Source: Paragorgia papillata (taxonomy: Eukaryota; Cnidaria; Anthozoa; Scleralcyonacea; Coralliidae). From it: DNA of 64,000 nt. The translations under genes and the position numbers were made by a program. The notes beneath the pieces are model-generated. The model ran no database searches and was not told the origin of the DNA. It saw nothing but the letters and a program-made list of their open reading frames with translations. Of the stretch, positions 20,761-32,100 are shown piece by piece. The DNA lies in contig JAWNZC010000423.1 in assembly GCA_035771165.1 (NCBI GenBank), forward strand, positions 351,001 to 415,000, written 5' to 3'. Numbering within the stretch: the stretch's first letter is position 1; each line of letters begins with the position of its first letter.

Positions 20761-20979
20761 ACTGTCTCTCACTTTGTAAAGATTGGTCCAAAATACGACG
20801 AAAATTAGATACAAAAACGCGTTTCCTCTTGATATATTTATTGATCAGTATCTGCAGATCATTCTCACCGTGGAGGACTAAAAAGTCCCGGGTACGAGTT
20901 TGAGTTTTAGTGGAAGCAATTTTATTATTTATTCTTACACCCCAAAATTGTTTTATTTTTTTATTTTTTATAAATGGAA

Positions 20980-21306
20980 TGGAAGAGAATGGAATAGAAT
21001 AGAATAGAATAGAATGTAGAATGGAATATAGAATGGTATAGAGTGGAATGGAATGGAATGGAATAGAGTGGAATGGAATGGAATGGAATAGAGTGGAATG
21101 GAATGGAATAGAGTGGAATGGAATGGAATAGAGTGGAATGGAATGGAATAGAGTGGAATGGAATGGAATAGAGTGGAATGGAATGGAATAGAGTGGAATG
21201 GAATGGAGTGGAATGGAATAGAACAGAGTGGAATGGAATAGAATGGAATAGAATAGAACAGAGTGGAATGGAATAGAATGGGATGGGATGGAATGGAACG
21301 GAATGA
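20980..21306. repeat. (GGAAT)n pentamer array upstream of KTI12
   Basis: About 65 units of GGAAT with AGAAT and AGAGT variants, including a higher-order 25-bp pattern (GGAATGGAATAGAGTGGAAT). It lies 220 bp upstream of the KTI12 start codon, in or next to its promoter. GGAAT is the same unit as vertebrate satellite II/III; this is most likely convergence. Nothing is recognised at 21307-21917. Confidence 0.95.
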
Positions 21307-21917
21307 AATTTGAAATATAATTATATTTTCCGCACTTTTTCAACATTTGCGCGGGAGTTTGGGGCCCGTTTTGAATTTGAAGTTTGAACATGCCTGCTAC
21401 TCGCGCATCAACATTACATGTAACATGGCGTACACGTGCAAGAATTTGGAGAAGATGACTTCTTTTAAAATGAATTTTTCGTCGCTCCAACCAGAGTTTG
21501 TTGTATTTTTTACATCTTTTGATGTACTAGAGTGATAATAGAACAACTAGATGAATGTTTCGTTGGTTAGTGGACAACAGGACAGAAGTTTATATGTACG
21601 AAGGAAAGCAAGGAATGTACAAACGTGCGAACTTCGAAGAACAGGAATTGATGGTGAGTGTTTAGCCCATTGAATTAACGAAGAACCTTTTCTAAACACT
21701 AGACCAGACTGTTGGCTAGTTTGTCTATTTGTTTTCTTTCTGTTTTTATTCATTGACACACGAGTTTGGGCAAAACGTGCTTTCTTTATGTATTTCATTT
21801 GTGTAGGTAAAGCGCTCTCAATTCGTCAGAATTTATGCCACAAAAATAAGATAGATATCGTTAGAAAGCTATTAATTTGTAGAATACAATGTTGTATTTG
21901 ATTTTGTGATAAAGCCT

Positions 21918-22095
21918 CAGCACCTGACTGGGGAGTGTACAAAATTTTCAGAACTTTTGTACGCTCGACACCTGACTGGGGAGTGTACAAAATTTTCAGA
22001 ATTTTTGTACACTCCCCACCTGACTAGGGAGCGTACAAAATTTTCAAAAATTTTGTACATTCCCCACCTGACTGGGGAGATAACTGGGGAGATAA
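21918..22095. repeat. Tandem repeat of CACCTGACTGGGGAGTGTAC units
   Basis: Three to four copies of a ~50-60-bp unit: CACCTGACTGGGGAGTGTAC followed by AAAATTTTCAGAATTTTTG. Each unit contains a near-palindrome (GTACAAAATTTTC / GAATTTTTGTAC). Origin unknown. Confidence 0.85.
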
Positions 22096-22420
22096 CACGC
22101 GATTGTGACTTATAACAAAGTACAATTTTTTCCCCATATTGTCTAAATTTATTGGGAGGCTATTGCTGCCTCCCACCAGGGAGGCAGCACACTATTCTTG
22201 CATCTCTCTTGGGTTATCTATGCGTTACTCATGCTCAGTCTTTTTGCCGAGCTATGTATGGCTGCAGGCTACGGATTTGGAGATGTTGGTTCTGAACCCC
22301 ATGACCAATGATGCAACAGATGTGTATGATAGCAGTAAAGAGCCTGGGTATGAGGCTGCAGCAAAGTGCACTGGCACTAAGTAAGTGCAGTCAATGATCA
22401 TGTATTTTATACTTGCTTGT

Positions 22421-22655
22421 GGAAGTATTCATCAAGGCCATGAATGTTTTAGTGGTCAATCTCGAGGGAAACAGTGCTCTTTTATGAGTATCAGCGCTGT
22501 TAACAGCACAAACTATTCAAGTGAATGATTGGAATTCATCTACTATCGACCGAGTCTTAGTGCAAGGAGACAATATGTACGCTTGAATGCTTTTCACAAT
22601 GGTCTTATCGCACGTGAAAAATTGTTGTCGCTGAACAACCTACCAACTATTAACC
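22421..22655 (+). pseudogene. Decayed cysteine-protease-like ORF fragment (probably transposon-derived)
   Basis: Read in shifting frames the region gives SIHQGHECFS, SRGKQCSFMSISA, then after a 1-nt shift TIQVNDWNSSTIDRVLVQGD, and after another shift LNAFHNGLIAR and LLSLNNLPT. This order (HQG...GxQC...W...ID.VL..GD.MY...LNAFHNG) resembles cysteine-protease-like domains found in mobile-element ORFs of invertebrates. At least two frameshifts and in-frame stops mean it is not functional. The family assignment is from memory and tentative. The flanking ORF at 22139-22384 may or may not belong to it. Confidence 0.45.
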
Positions 22656-23145
22656 AGGCAGCACTTCCTTGCGATAGTAACTTCTAGTATTAAACCTTCA
22701 ACTGGTTTTGATCAATTTCTAATATTTTTTTCTTTTTCAGTTTTCTTGCGAATAACCGCTGCAGATGATGATTGCCGCTTCAGAAGAAATTTGCTTATCA
22801 TTCACATTCTTTGAGGACTGGTACCGAATACGGGTATTCAATTTGTGAGTACGTCATCTTTATACGGTTACGATTATCCTTGTATGCTCCATTGTATATA
22901 CTGATTGCCGACCACGCAGTCTACCCGAATAACATGAGGTACCTACCCTAATATTATGTAACACCGCTGCCAATAACATTTGACGTCCCCGTGGGTTTTC
23001 ACGCAAAAAATGTTTTCTTGCCAGACAAGTTGCCGTGGTTGCTGTAATCGCGCGTAGCACAGAGAACAACCTTTAAAGAAAACTAATTCTACTTTGTGCA
23101 ACAATTGCCGCAACTTGTGTAGCGTGTTACACGTTACATGTTACA

Positions 23146-26100
23146 AAATTTATTTTTTTATTTTTTCAAAAAAATCCGAAAAAAAAAGTAAAGGGGTTAG
23201 CCTTTACTTTTTGACCGATTTTGGTCACTTTTGAAACTTTTGAGTTAGGGTAAAAAACGGTTAAATAAAGTCGTTTTAGACCTTCTGTGAAAACGAGAAG
23301 GCTGTATTTTGGCTAAAAATATTTTTTTGGATTTTTTGAAAAAAATCCGGAAAAAAAAAGTAAAGGGGTTAGCCTTTTTTGACCGATTTTTTCAGTTTTG
23401 AAGTTTTTCAGTGAGGGTCAAAAACGGTTAGATCAAACCTTCTGTGAAAACGAGAAGGCTGTATTTTGCCTAAAAAAACATTTTTTTTTTTTTTTCAAAA
23501 AAATCCGGAAAAAAAAAGTAAAGGGGTTAGCCTTTACTTTTTGACCGATTTTGGTCACTTTTGAAAGTTTTCAGTGAGGGTCAAAAACGGTTAGATAAAG
23601 TCGTTTTAGACCTTCTGTGAAAACGAGAAGGCTGTATTTTGGCTAAAAATATTTTTTTGGATTTTTTGAAAAAAATCCGGAAAAAAAAAAGTAAAGGGGT
23701 TAGCCTTTACTTTTTGACCGATTTTGGTCACTTTTGAAACTTTTGAGTTAGGGTCAAAAACGGTTAAATAAAGTCGTTTTAGACCTTCTGTGAAAACGAG
23801 AAGGCTGTATTTTGGCTAAAAATATTTTTTTGGATTTTTTGAAAAAAATCCGGAAAAAAAAAGTAAAGGGGTTAGCCTTTACTTTTTGACCGATTTTGGT
23901 CACTTTTGAAACTTTTGAGTTAGGGTCAAAAACGGTTAAATAAAGTCGTTTTAGACCTTCTGTGAAAACGAGAAGGCTGTATTTTGGCTAAAAATGTTTT
24001 TTTGGATTTTTTGAAAAAAATCCGGAAAAAAAAAGTAAAGGGGTTAGCCTTTACTTTTTGACCGATTTTGGTCAGTTTTGAAAGTTTTCAGTGAGGGTCA
24101 AAAACGGTTAGATCAAGTCGTTTTAAACCTTCTGTGAAAACGAGAAGGCTGTATTTTGCCTAAAAAAACATTTTTTTGATTTTTTCAAAAAAATCCGGAA
24201 AAAAAAAGTAAAGGGGTTAGCCTTTACTTTTTGACCGATTTTGGTCACTTTTGAAACTTTTCAGTTAGGGTCAAAAACGGTTAAATAAAGTCGTTTTAGA
24301 CCTTGTGTGAAAACGAGAAGGCTGTATTTTGGCTAAAAATATTTTTTTGGATTTTTTGAAAAAAATCCGGAAAAAAAAAGTAAAGGGGTTAGCCTTTACT
24401 TTTTGACCGATTTTGGTCACTTTTGAAACTTTTCAGTTAGGGTCAAAAACGGTTAAATAAAGTCGTTTTAGACCTTCTGTGAAAACGAGAAGGCTGTATT
24501 TTGGCTAAAAATATTTTTTTGGATTTTTTGAAAAAAATCCGGAAAAAAAAAGTAAAGGGGTTAGCCTTTACTTTTTTGACCGATTTTGGTCACTTTTGAA
24601 ACTTTTCAGTTAGGGTAAAAAACGGTTAAATAAAGTCGTTTTAGACCTTCTGTGAAAACGAGAAGGCTGTATTTTGGCTAAAAATATTTTTTTGGATTTT
24701 TTGAAAAAAATCCGGAAAAAAAAAGTAAAGGGGTTAGCCTTTACTTTTTGACCGATTTTGGTCACTTTTGAAACTTTTCAGTTAGGGTAAAAAACGGTTA
24801 AATAAAGTCGTTTTAGACCTTCTGTGAAAACGAGAAGGATGTATTTTGGCTAAAAATATTTTTTTGGATTTTTTGAAAAAAATTCGGAAAAAAAAAGTAA
24901 AGGGGTTAGCCTTTACTTTTTGACCGATTTTGGTCACTTTTGAAACTTTTCAGTTAGGGTCAAAAACGGTTAAATAAAGTCGTTTTAGACCTTCTGTGAA
25001 AACGAGAAGGCTGTATTTTGGCTAAAAATATTTTTTTTGATTTTTTGAAAAAAATCCGGAAAAAAAAAGTAAAGGGGTTAGCCTTTACTTTTTGACCGAT
25101 TTTGGTCACTTTTGAAACTTTTGACTTAGGGTCAAAAACGGTTAAATAAAGTCGTTTTAGACCTTCTGTGAAAACGAGAAGGCTGTATTTTGGCTAAAAA
25201 TATTTTTTTGGATTTTTTGAAAAAAATCCGGAAAAAAAAAGTAAAGGGGTTAGCCTTTACTTTTTGACCGATTTTGGTCACTTTTGAAACTTTTCAGTTA
25301 GGGTCAAAAACGGTTAAATAAAGTCGTTTTAGACCTTCTGTGAAAACGAGAAGGCTGTATTTTGGCTAAAAAATTTTTTTTTGATTTTTTGAAAAAAATC
25401 CGGAAAAAAAAAGTAAAGGGGTTAGCCTTTACTTTTTGACCGATTTTGGTCACTTTTGAAACTTTTCAGTTAGGGTCAAAAACGGTTAAATAAAGTCGTT
25501 TTAGACCTTGTGTGAAAACGAGAAGGCTGTATTTTGGCTAAAAAAAATTTTTTGGATTTTTTGAAAAAAATCAGGAAAAAAAAAGTAAAGGGGTTAGCCT
25601 TTACTTTTTGACCGATTTTGGTCACTTTTGAAACTTTTCAGTTAGGGTCAAAAACGGTTAAATAAAGTCGTTTTAGACCTTCTGTGAAAACGAGAAGGCT
25701 GTATTTTGGCTAAAAATATTTTTTTGGATTTTTTGAAAAAAATCCGGAAAAAAAAAAGTAAAGGGGTTAGCCTTTACTTTTTGACCGATTTTGGTCACTT
25801 TTGAAACTTTTCAGTTAGGGTCAAAAACGGTTAAATAAAGTCGTTTTAGACCTTCTGTGAAAACGAGAAGGCTGTATTTTGGCTAAAAATATTTTTTTGG
25901 ATTTTTTGAAAAAAATCCGGAAAAAAAAAGTAGATGGGTTAGCCTTTACTTTTTGACCGATTTTGGTCACTTTTGAAACTTTTCAGTTAGGGTCAAAAAC
26001 GGTTAAATAAAGTCGTTTTAGACCTTCTGTGAAAACGAGAAGGCTGTATTTTGGCTAAAAATATTTTTTTGGATTTTTTGAAAAAAATCCGGAAAAAAAA

Positions 26101-29100
26101 AGTAAAGGGGTTAGCCTTTACTTTTTGACCGATTTTGGTCACTTTTGAAACTTTTCAGTTAGGGTCAAAAACGGTTAAATAAAGTCGTTTTAGACCTTCT
26201 GTGAAAACGAGAAGGCTGTATTTTGGCTAAAAATATTTTTTTGGATTTTTTGAAAAAAATCCGGAAAAAAAAAAGTAAAGGGGTTAGCCTTTACTTTTTG
26301 ACCGATTTTGGTCACTTTTGAAACTTTTCAGTTAGGGTAAAAAACGGTTAAATAAAGTCGTTTTAGACCTTCTGTGAAAACGAGAAGGCTGTATTTTGGC
26401 TAAAAAATTTTTTTTGGATTTTTTGAAAAAAATCCGGAAAAAAAAAGTAAAGGGGTTAGCCTTTACTTTTTGACCGATTTTGGTCACTTTTGAAACTTTT
26501 CAGTTAGGGTAAAAAACGGTTAAATAAAGTCGTTTTAGACCTTCTGTGAAAACGAGAAGGCTGTATTTTGGCTAAAAATATTTTTTTGGATTTTTTGAAA
26601 AAAATTCGGAAAAAAAAAGTAAAGGGGTTAGCCTTTACTTTTTGACCGATTTTGGTCACTTTTGGAACTTTTGAGTTAGGGTCAAAAACGGTTAAATAAA
26701 GTCGTTTTAGACCTTCTGTGAAAACGAGAAGGCTGTATTTTGGCTAAAAATATTTTTTTGGATTTTTTGAAAAAAATCCGGAAAAAAAAAGTAAAGGGGT
26801 TAAAACGCCTTTACTTTTTGACCGATTTTGGTCACTTTTGAAACTTTTCAGTTAGGGTCAAAAACGGTTAAATAAAGTCGTTTTAGACCTTGTGTGAAAA
26901 CGAGAAGGCTGTATTTTGGCTAAAAAATTTTTTTTGGATTTTTTGAAAAAAATCCGGAAAAAAAAAGTAAAGGGGTGTTAGCCTTTACTTTTTGACCGAT
27001 TTTGGTCACTTTTGAAACTTTTCAGTTAGGGTCAAAAACGGTTAAATAAAGTCGTTTTAGACCTTCTGTGAAAACGAGAAGGCTGTATTTTGGCTAAAAA
27101 TATTTTTTTGGATTTTTTGAAAAAAATCCGGAAAAAAAAAGTAAAGGGGTTAGCCTTTACTTTTTGACCGATTTTGGTCAGTTTTGAAAGTTTTCAGTGA
27201 GGGTCAAAAACGGTTAGATCAAGTCGTTTTAAACCTTCTGTGAAAACGAGAAGGCTGTATTTTGCCTAAAAAAACATTTTTTTGATTTTTTCAAAAAAAT
27301 CCGGAAAAAAAAAGTAAAGGGGTTAGCCTTTACTTTTTGACCGATTTTGGTCACTTTTGAAAGTTTTCAGTGAGGGTCAAAAACGGTTAGATAAAGTCGT
27401 TTTAGACCTTCTGTGAAAACGAGAAGGCTGTATTTTGGCTAAAAATATTTTTTTGGATTTTTTGAAAAAAATCCGGAAAAAAAAGTAAAGGGGTTAGCCT
27501 TTACTTTTTGACCGATTTTGGTCACTTTTGAAACTTTTCAGTTAGGGTCAAAAACGGTTAAATAAAGTCGTTTTAGACCTTCTGTGAAAACGAGAAGGCT
27601 GTATTTTGGCTAAAAATATTTTTTTGGATTTTTTGAAAAAAATCCGGAAAAAAAAAGTAAAGGGGTTAGCCTTTACTTTTTGACCGATTTTGGTCACTTT
27701 TGAAACTTTTCAGTTAGGGTCAAAAACGGTTAAATAAAGTCGTTTTAGACCTTGTGTGAAAACGAGAAGGCTGTATTTTGGCTAAAAATATTTTTTTGGA
27801 TTTTTTGAAAAAAATCCGGAAAAAAAAAAGTAAAGGGGTTAGCCTTTACTTTTTGACCGATTTTGGTCACTTTTGAAACTTTTCAGTTAGGGTCAAAAAC
27901 GGTTAAATAAAGTCGTTTTAGACCTTCTGTGAAAACGAGAAGGCTGTATTTTGGCTAAAAAATATTTTTTTGGATTTTTTGAAAAAAATCCGGAAAAAAA
28001 AAGTAAAGGGGTTAGCCTTTACTTTTTGACCGATTTTGGTCACTTTTGAAACTTTTCAGTTAGGGTAAAAAACGGTTAAATAAAGTCGTTTTAGACCTTC
28101 TGTGAAAACGAGAAGGCTGTATTTTGGCTAAAAATATTTTTTTGGATTTTTTGAAAAAAATTCGGAAAAAAAAAGTAAAGGGGTTAGCCTTTACTTTTTG
28201 ACCGATTTTGGTCACTTTTGGAACTTTTGAGTTAGGGTCAAAAACGGTTAAATAAAGTCGTTTTAGACCTTCTGTGAAAACGAGAAGGCTGTATTTTGGC
28301 TAAAAATATTTTTTTGGATTTTTTGAAAAAAATCCGGAAAAAAAAACTAAAGGGGTTAAAACGCCTTTACTTTTTGACCGATTTTGGTCACTTTTGAAAC
28401 TTTTCAGTTAGGGTCAAAAACGGTTAAATAAAGTCGTTTTAGACCTTGTGTGAAAACGAGAAGGCTGTATTTTGGCTAAAAAAATTTTTTTGGATTTTTT
28501 GAAAAAAATCCGGAAAAAAAAAGTAAAGGGGTGTTAGCCTTTACTTTTTGACCGATTTTGGTCACTTTTGAAACTTTTCAGTTAGGGTAAAAAACGGTTA
28601 AATAAAGTCGTTTTAGACCTTCTGTGAAAACGAGAAGGCTGTATTTTGGCTAAAAATATTTTTTTGGATTTTTTGAAAAAAATTCGGAAAAAAAAAGTAA
28701 AGGGGTTAGCCTTTACTTTTTGACCGATTTTGGTCACTTTTGGAACTTTTCAGTTAGGGTCAAAAACGGTTAAATAAAGTCGTTTTAGACCTTCTGTGAA
28801 AACGAGAAGGCTGTATTTTGGCTAAAAATATTTTTTTGGATTTTTTGAAAAAAATCCGGAAAAAAAAAGTAAAGGGGTTAAAACGCCTTTACTTTTTGAC
28901 CGATTTTGGTCACTTTTGAAACTTTTCAGTTAGGGTCAAAAACGGTTAAATAAAGTCGTTTTAGACCTTGTGTGAAAACGAGAAGGCTGTATTTTGGCTA
29001 AAAAAAAATTTTTGGATTTTTTGAAAAAAATCCGGAAAAAAAAAGTAAAGGGGTGTTAGCCTTTACTTTTTGACCGATTTTGGTCACTTTTGAAACTTTT

Positions 29101-32100
29101 CAGTTAGGGTCAAAAACGGTTAAATAAAGTCGTTTTAGACCTTCTGTGAAAACGAGAAGGCTGTATTTTGGCTAAAAATATTTTTTTGGATTTTTTGAAA
29201 AAAATCCGGAAAAAAAAAGTAAAGGGGTTAGCCTTTACTTTTTGACCGATTTTGGTCAGTTTTGAAAGTTTTCAGTGAGGGTCAAAAACGGTTAGATCAA
29301 GTCGTTTTAAACCTTCTGTGAAAACGAGAAGGCTGTATTTTGCCTAAAAAAACATTTTTTTGATTTTTTGAAAAAAATCCGGAAAAAAAAAGTAAAGGGG
29401 TTAGCCTTTACTTTTTGACCGATTTTGGTCACTTTTGAAAGTTTTCAGTGAGGGTCAAAAACGGTTAGATAAAGTCGTTTTTAGACCTTCTGTGAAAACG
29501 AGAAGGCTGTATTTTGGCTAAAAATATTTTTTTGGATTTTTTGAAAAAAATCCGGAAAAAAAAAGTAAAGGGGTTAGCCTTTACTTTTTGACCGATTTTG
29601 GTCACTTTTGAAACTTTTCAGTTAGGGTCAAAAACGGTTAAATAAAGTCGTTTTAGACCTTCTGTGAAAACGAGAAGGCTGTATTTTGGCTAAAAATATT
29701 TTTTTGGATTTTTTGAAAAAAATCCGGAAAAAAAAAGTAAAGGGGTTAGCCTTTACTTTTTGACCGATTTTGGTCACTTTTGAAACTTTTCAGTTAGGGT
29801 CAAAAACGGTTAAATAAAGTCGTTTTAGACCTTGTGTGAAAACGAGAAGGCTGTATTTTGGCTAAAAATATTTTTTTGGATTTTTTGAAAAAAATCCGGA
29901 AAAAAAAAGTAAAGGGGTTAGCCTTTACTTTTTGACCGATTTTGGTCACTTTTGAAACTTTTCAGTTAGGGTCAAAAACGGTTAAATAAAGTCGTTTTAG
30001 ACCTTCTGTGAAAACGAGAAGGCTGTATTTTGGCTAAAAATATTTTTTTGGATTTTTTGAAAAAAATCCGGAAAAAAAAAGTAAAGGGGTTAAAACGCCT
30101 TTACTTTTTGACCGATTTTGGTCACTTTTGAAACTTTTCAGTTAGGGTCAAAAACGGTTAAATAAAGTCGTTTTAGACCTTGTGTGAAAACGAGAAGGCT
30201 GTATTTTGGCTAAAAAAAATTTTTTGGATTTTTTGAAAAAAATCCGGAAAAAAAAAGTAAAGGGGTGTTAGCCTTTACTTTTTGACCGATTTTGGTCACT
30301 TTTGAAACTTTTCAGTTAGGGTAAAAAACGGTTAAATAAAGTCGTTTTAGACCTTCTGTGAAAACGAGAAGGCTGTATTTTGGCTAAAAATATTTTTTTG
30401 GATTTTTTGAAAAAAATTCGGAAAAAAAAAGTAAAGGGGTTAGCCTTTACTTTTTGACCGATTTTGGTCACTTTTGGAACTTTTGAGTTAGGGTCAAAAA
30501 CGGTTAAATAAAGTCGTTTTAGACCTTCTGTGAAAACGAGAAGGCTGTATTTTGGCTAAAAATATTTTTTTGGATTTTTTGAAAAAAATCCGGAAAAAAA
30601 AAGTAAAGGGGTTAAAACGCCTTTACTTTTTGACCGATTTTGGTCACTTTTGAAACTTTTCAGTTAGGGTCAAAAACGGTTAAATAAAGTCGTTTTAGAC
30701 CTTGTGTGAAAACGAGAAGGCTGTATTTTGGCTAAAAAAAATTTTTTGGATTTTTTGAAAAAAATCCGGAAAAAAAAAGTAAAGGGGTGTTAGCCTTTAC
30801 TTTTTGACCGATTTTGGTCACTTTTGAAACTTTTCAGTTAGGGTCAAAAACGGTTAAATAAAGTCGTTTTAGACCTTGTGTGAAAACGAGAAGGCTGTAT
30901 TTTGGCTAAAAATATTTTTTTGGATTTTTTGAAAAAAATCCGGAAAAAAAAAGTAAAGGGGTTAGCCTTTACTTTTTGACCGATTTTGGTCACTTTTGAA
31001 ACTTTTCAGTTAGGGTCAAAAACGGTTAAATAAAGTCGTTTTAGACCTTCTGTGAAAACGAGAAGGCTGTATTTTGGCTAAAAATATTTTTTTGGATTTT
31101 TTGAAAAAAAATCCGGAAAAAAAAAGTAAAGGGGTTAGCCTTTACTTTTTGACCGATTTTGGTCACTTTTGAAACTTTTCAGTTAGGGTAAAAAACGGTT
31201 AAATAAAGTCGTTTTAGACCTTGTGTGAAAACGAGAAGGCTGTATTTTGGCTAAAAATATTTTTTTGGATTTTTTGAAAAAAATCCGGAAAAAAAAAGTA
31301 AAGGGGTTAGCCTTTACTTTTTGACCGATTTTGGTCACTTTTGAAACTTTTCAGTTAGGGTAAAAAACGGTTAAATAAAGTCGTTTTAGACCTTCTGTGA
31401 AAACGAGAAGGATGTATTTTGGCTAAAAATATTTTTTTGGATTTTTTGAAAAAAATTCGGAAAAAAAAAGTAAAGGGGTTAGCCTTTACTTTTTGACCGA
31501 TTTTGGTCACTTTTGAAACTTTTCAGTTAGGGTCAAAAACGGTTAAATAAAGTCGTTTTAGACCTTCTGTGAAAACGAGAAGGCTGTATTTTGGCTAAAA
31601 ATATTTTTTTTGATTTTTTGAAAAAAATCCGGAAAAAAAAAGGTAAAGGGGTTAGCCTTTACTTTTTGACCGATTTTGGTCACTTTTGAAACTTTTCAGT
31701 TAGGGTCAAAAACGGTTAAATAAAGTCGTTTTAGACCTTGTGAAAACGAGAAGGCTGTATTTTGGCTAAAAAAAATTTTTTGGATTTTTTGAAAAAAATC
31801 CGGAAAAAAAAAGTAAAGGGGTTAGCCTTTACTTTTTGACCGATTTTGGTCACTTTTGAAACTTTTCAGTTAGGGTCAAAAACGGTTAAATAAAGTCGTT
31901 TTAGACCTTCTGTGAAAACGAGAAGGCTGTATTTTGGCTAAAAAAATTTTTTTGATTTTTTTGAAAAAAATCCGGAAAAAAAAAGTAAAGGGGTTAGCCT
32001 TTACTTTTTGACCGATTTTGGTCACTTTTGAAACTTTTCAGTTAGGGTCAAAAACGGTTAAATAAAGTCGTTTTAGACCTTCTGTGAAAACGAGAAGGCT

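Noticed and set aside
22139..22384. 81-codon frame ending DSSKEPGYEAAAKCTGTK, with a GTAAGT just after it
   Set aside because: It has plausible splice borders (CAG at about 22266, GTAAGT at 22381), but I recognise no family and found no partner exons, so I do not call a gene.
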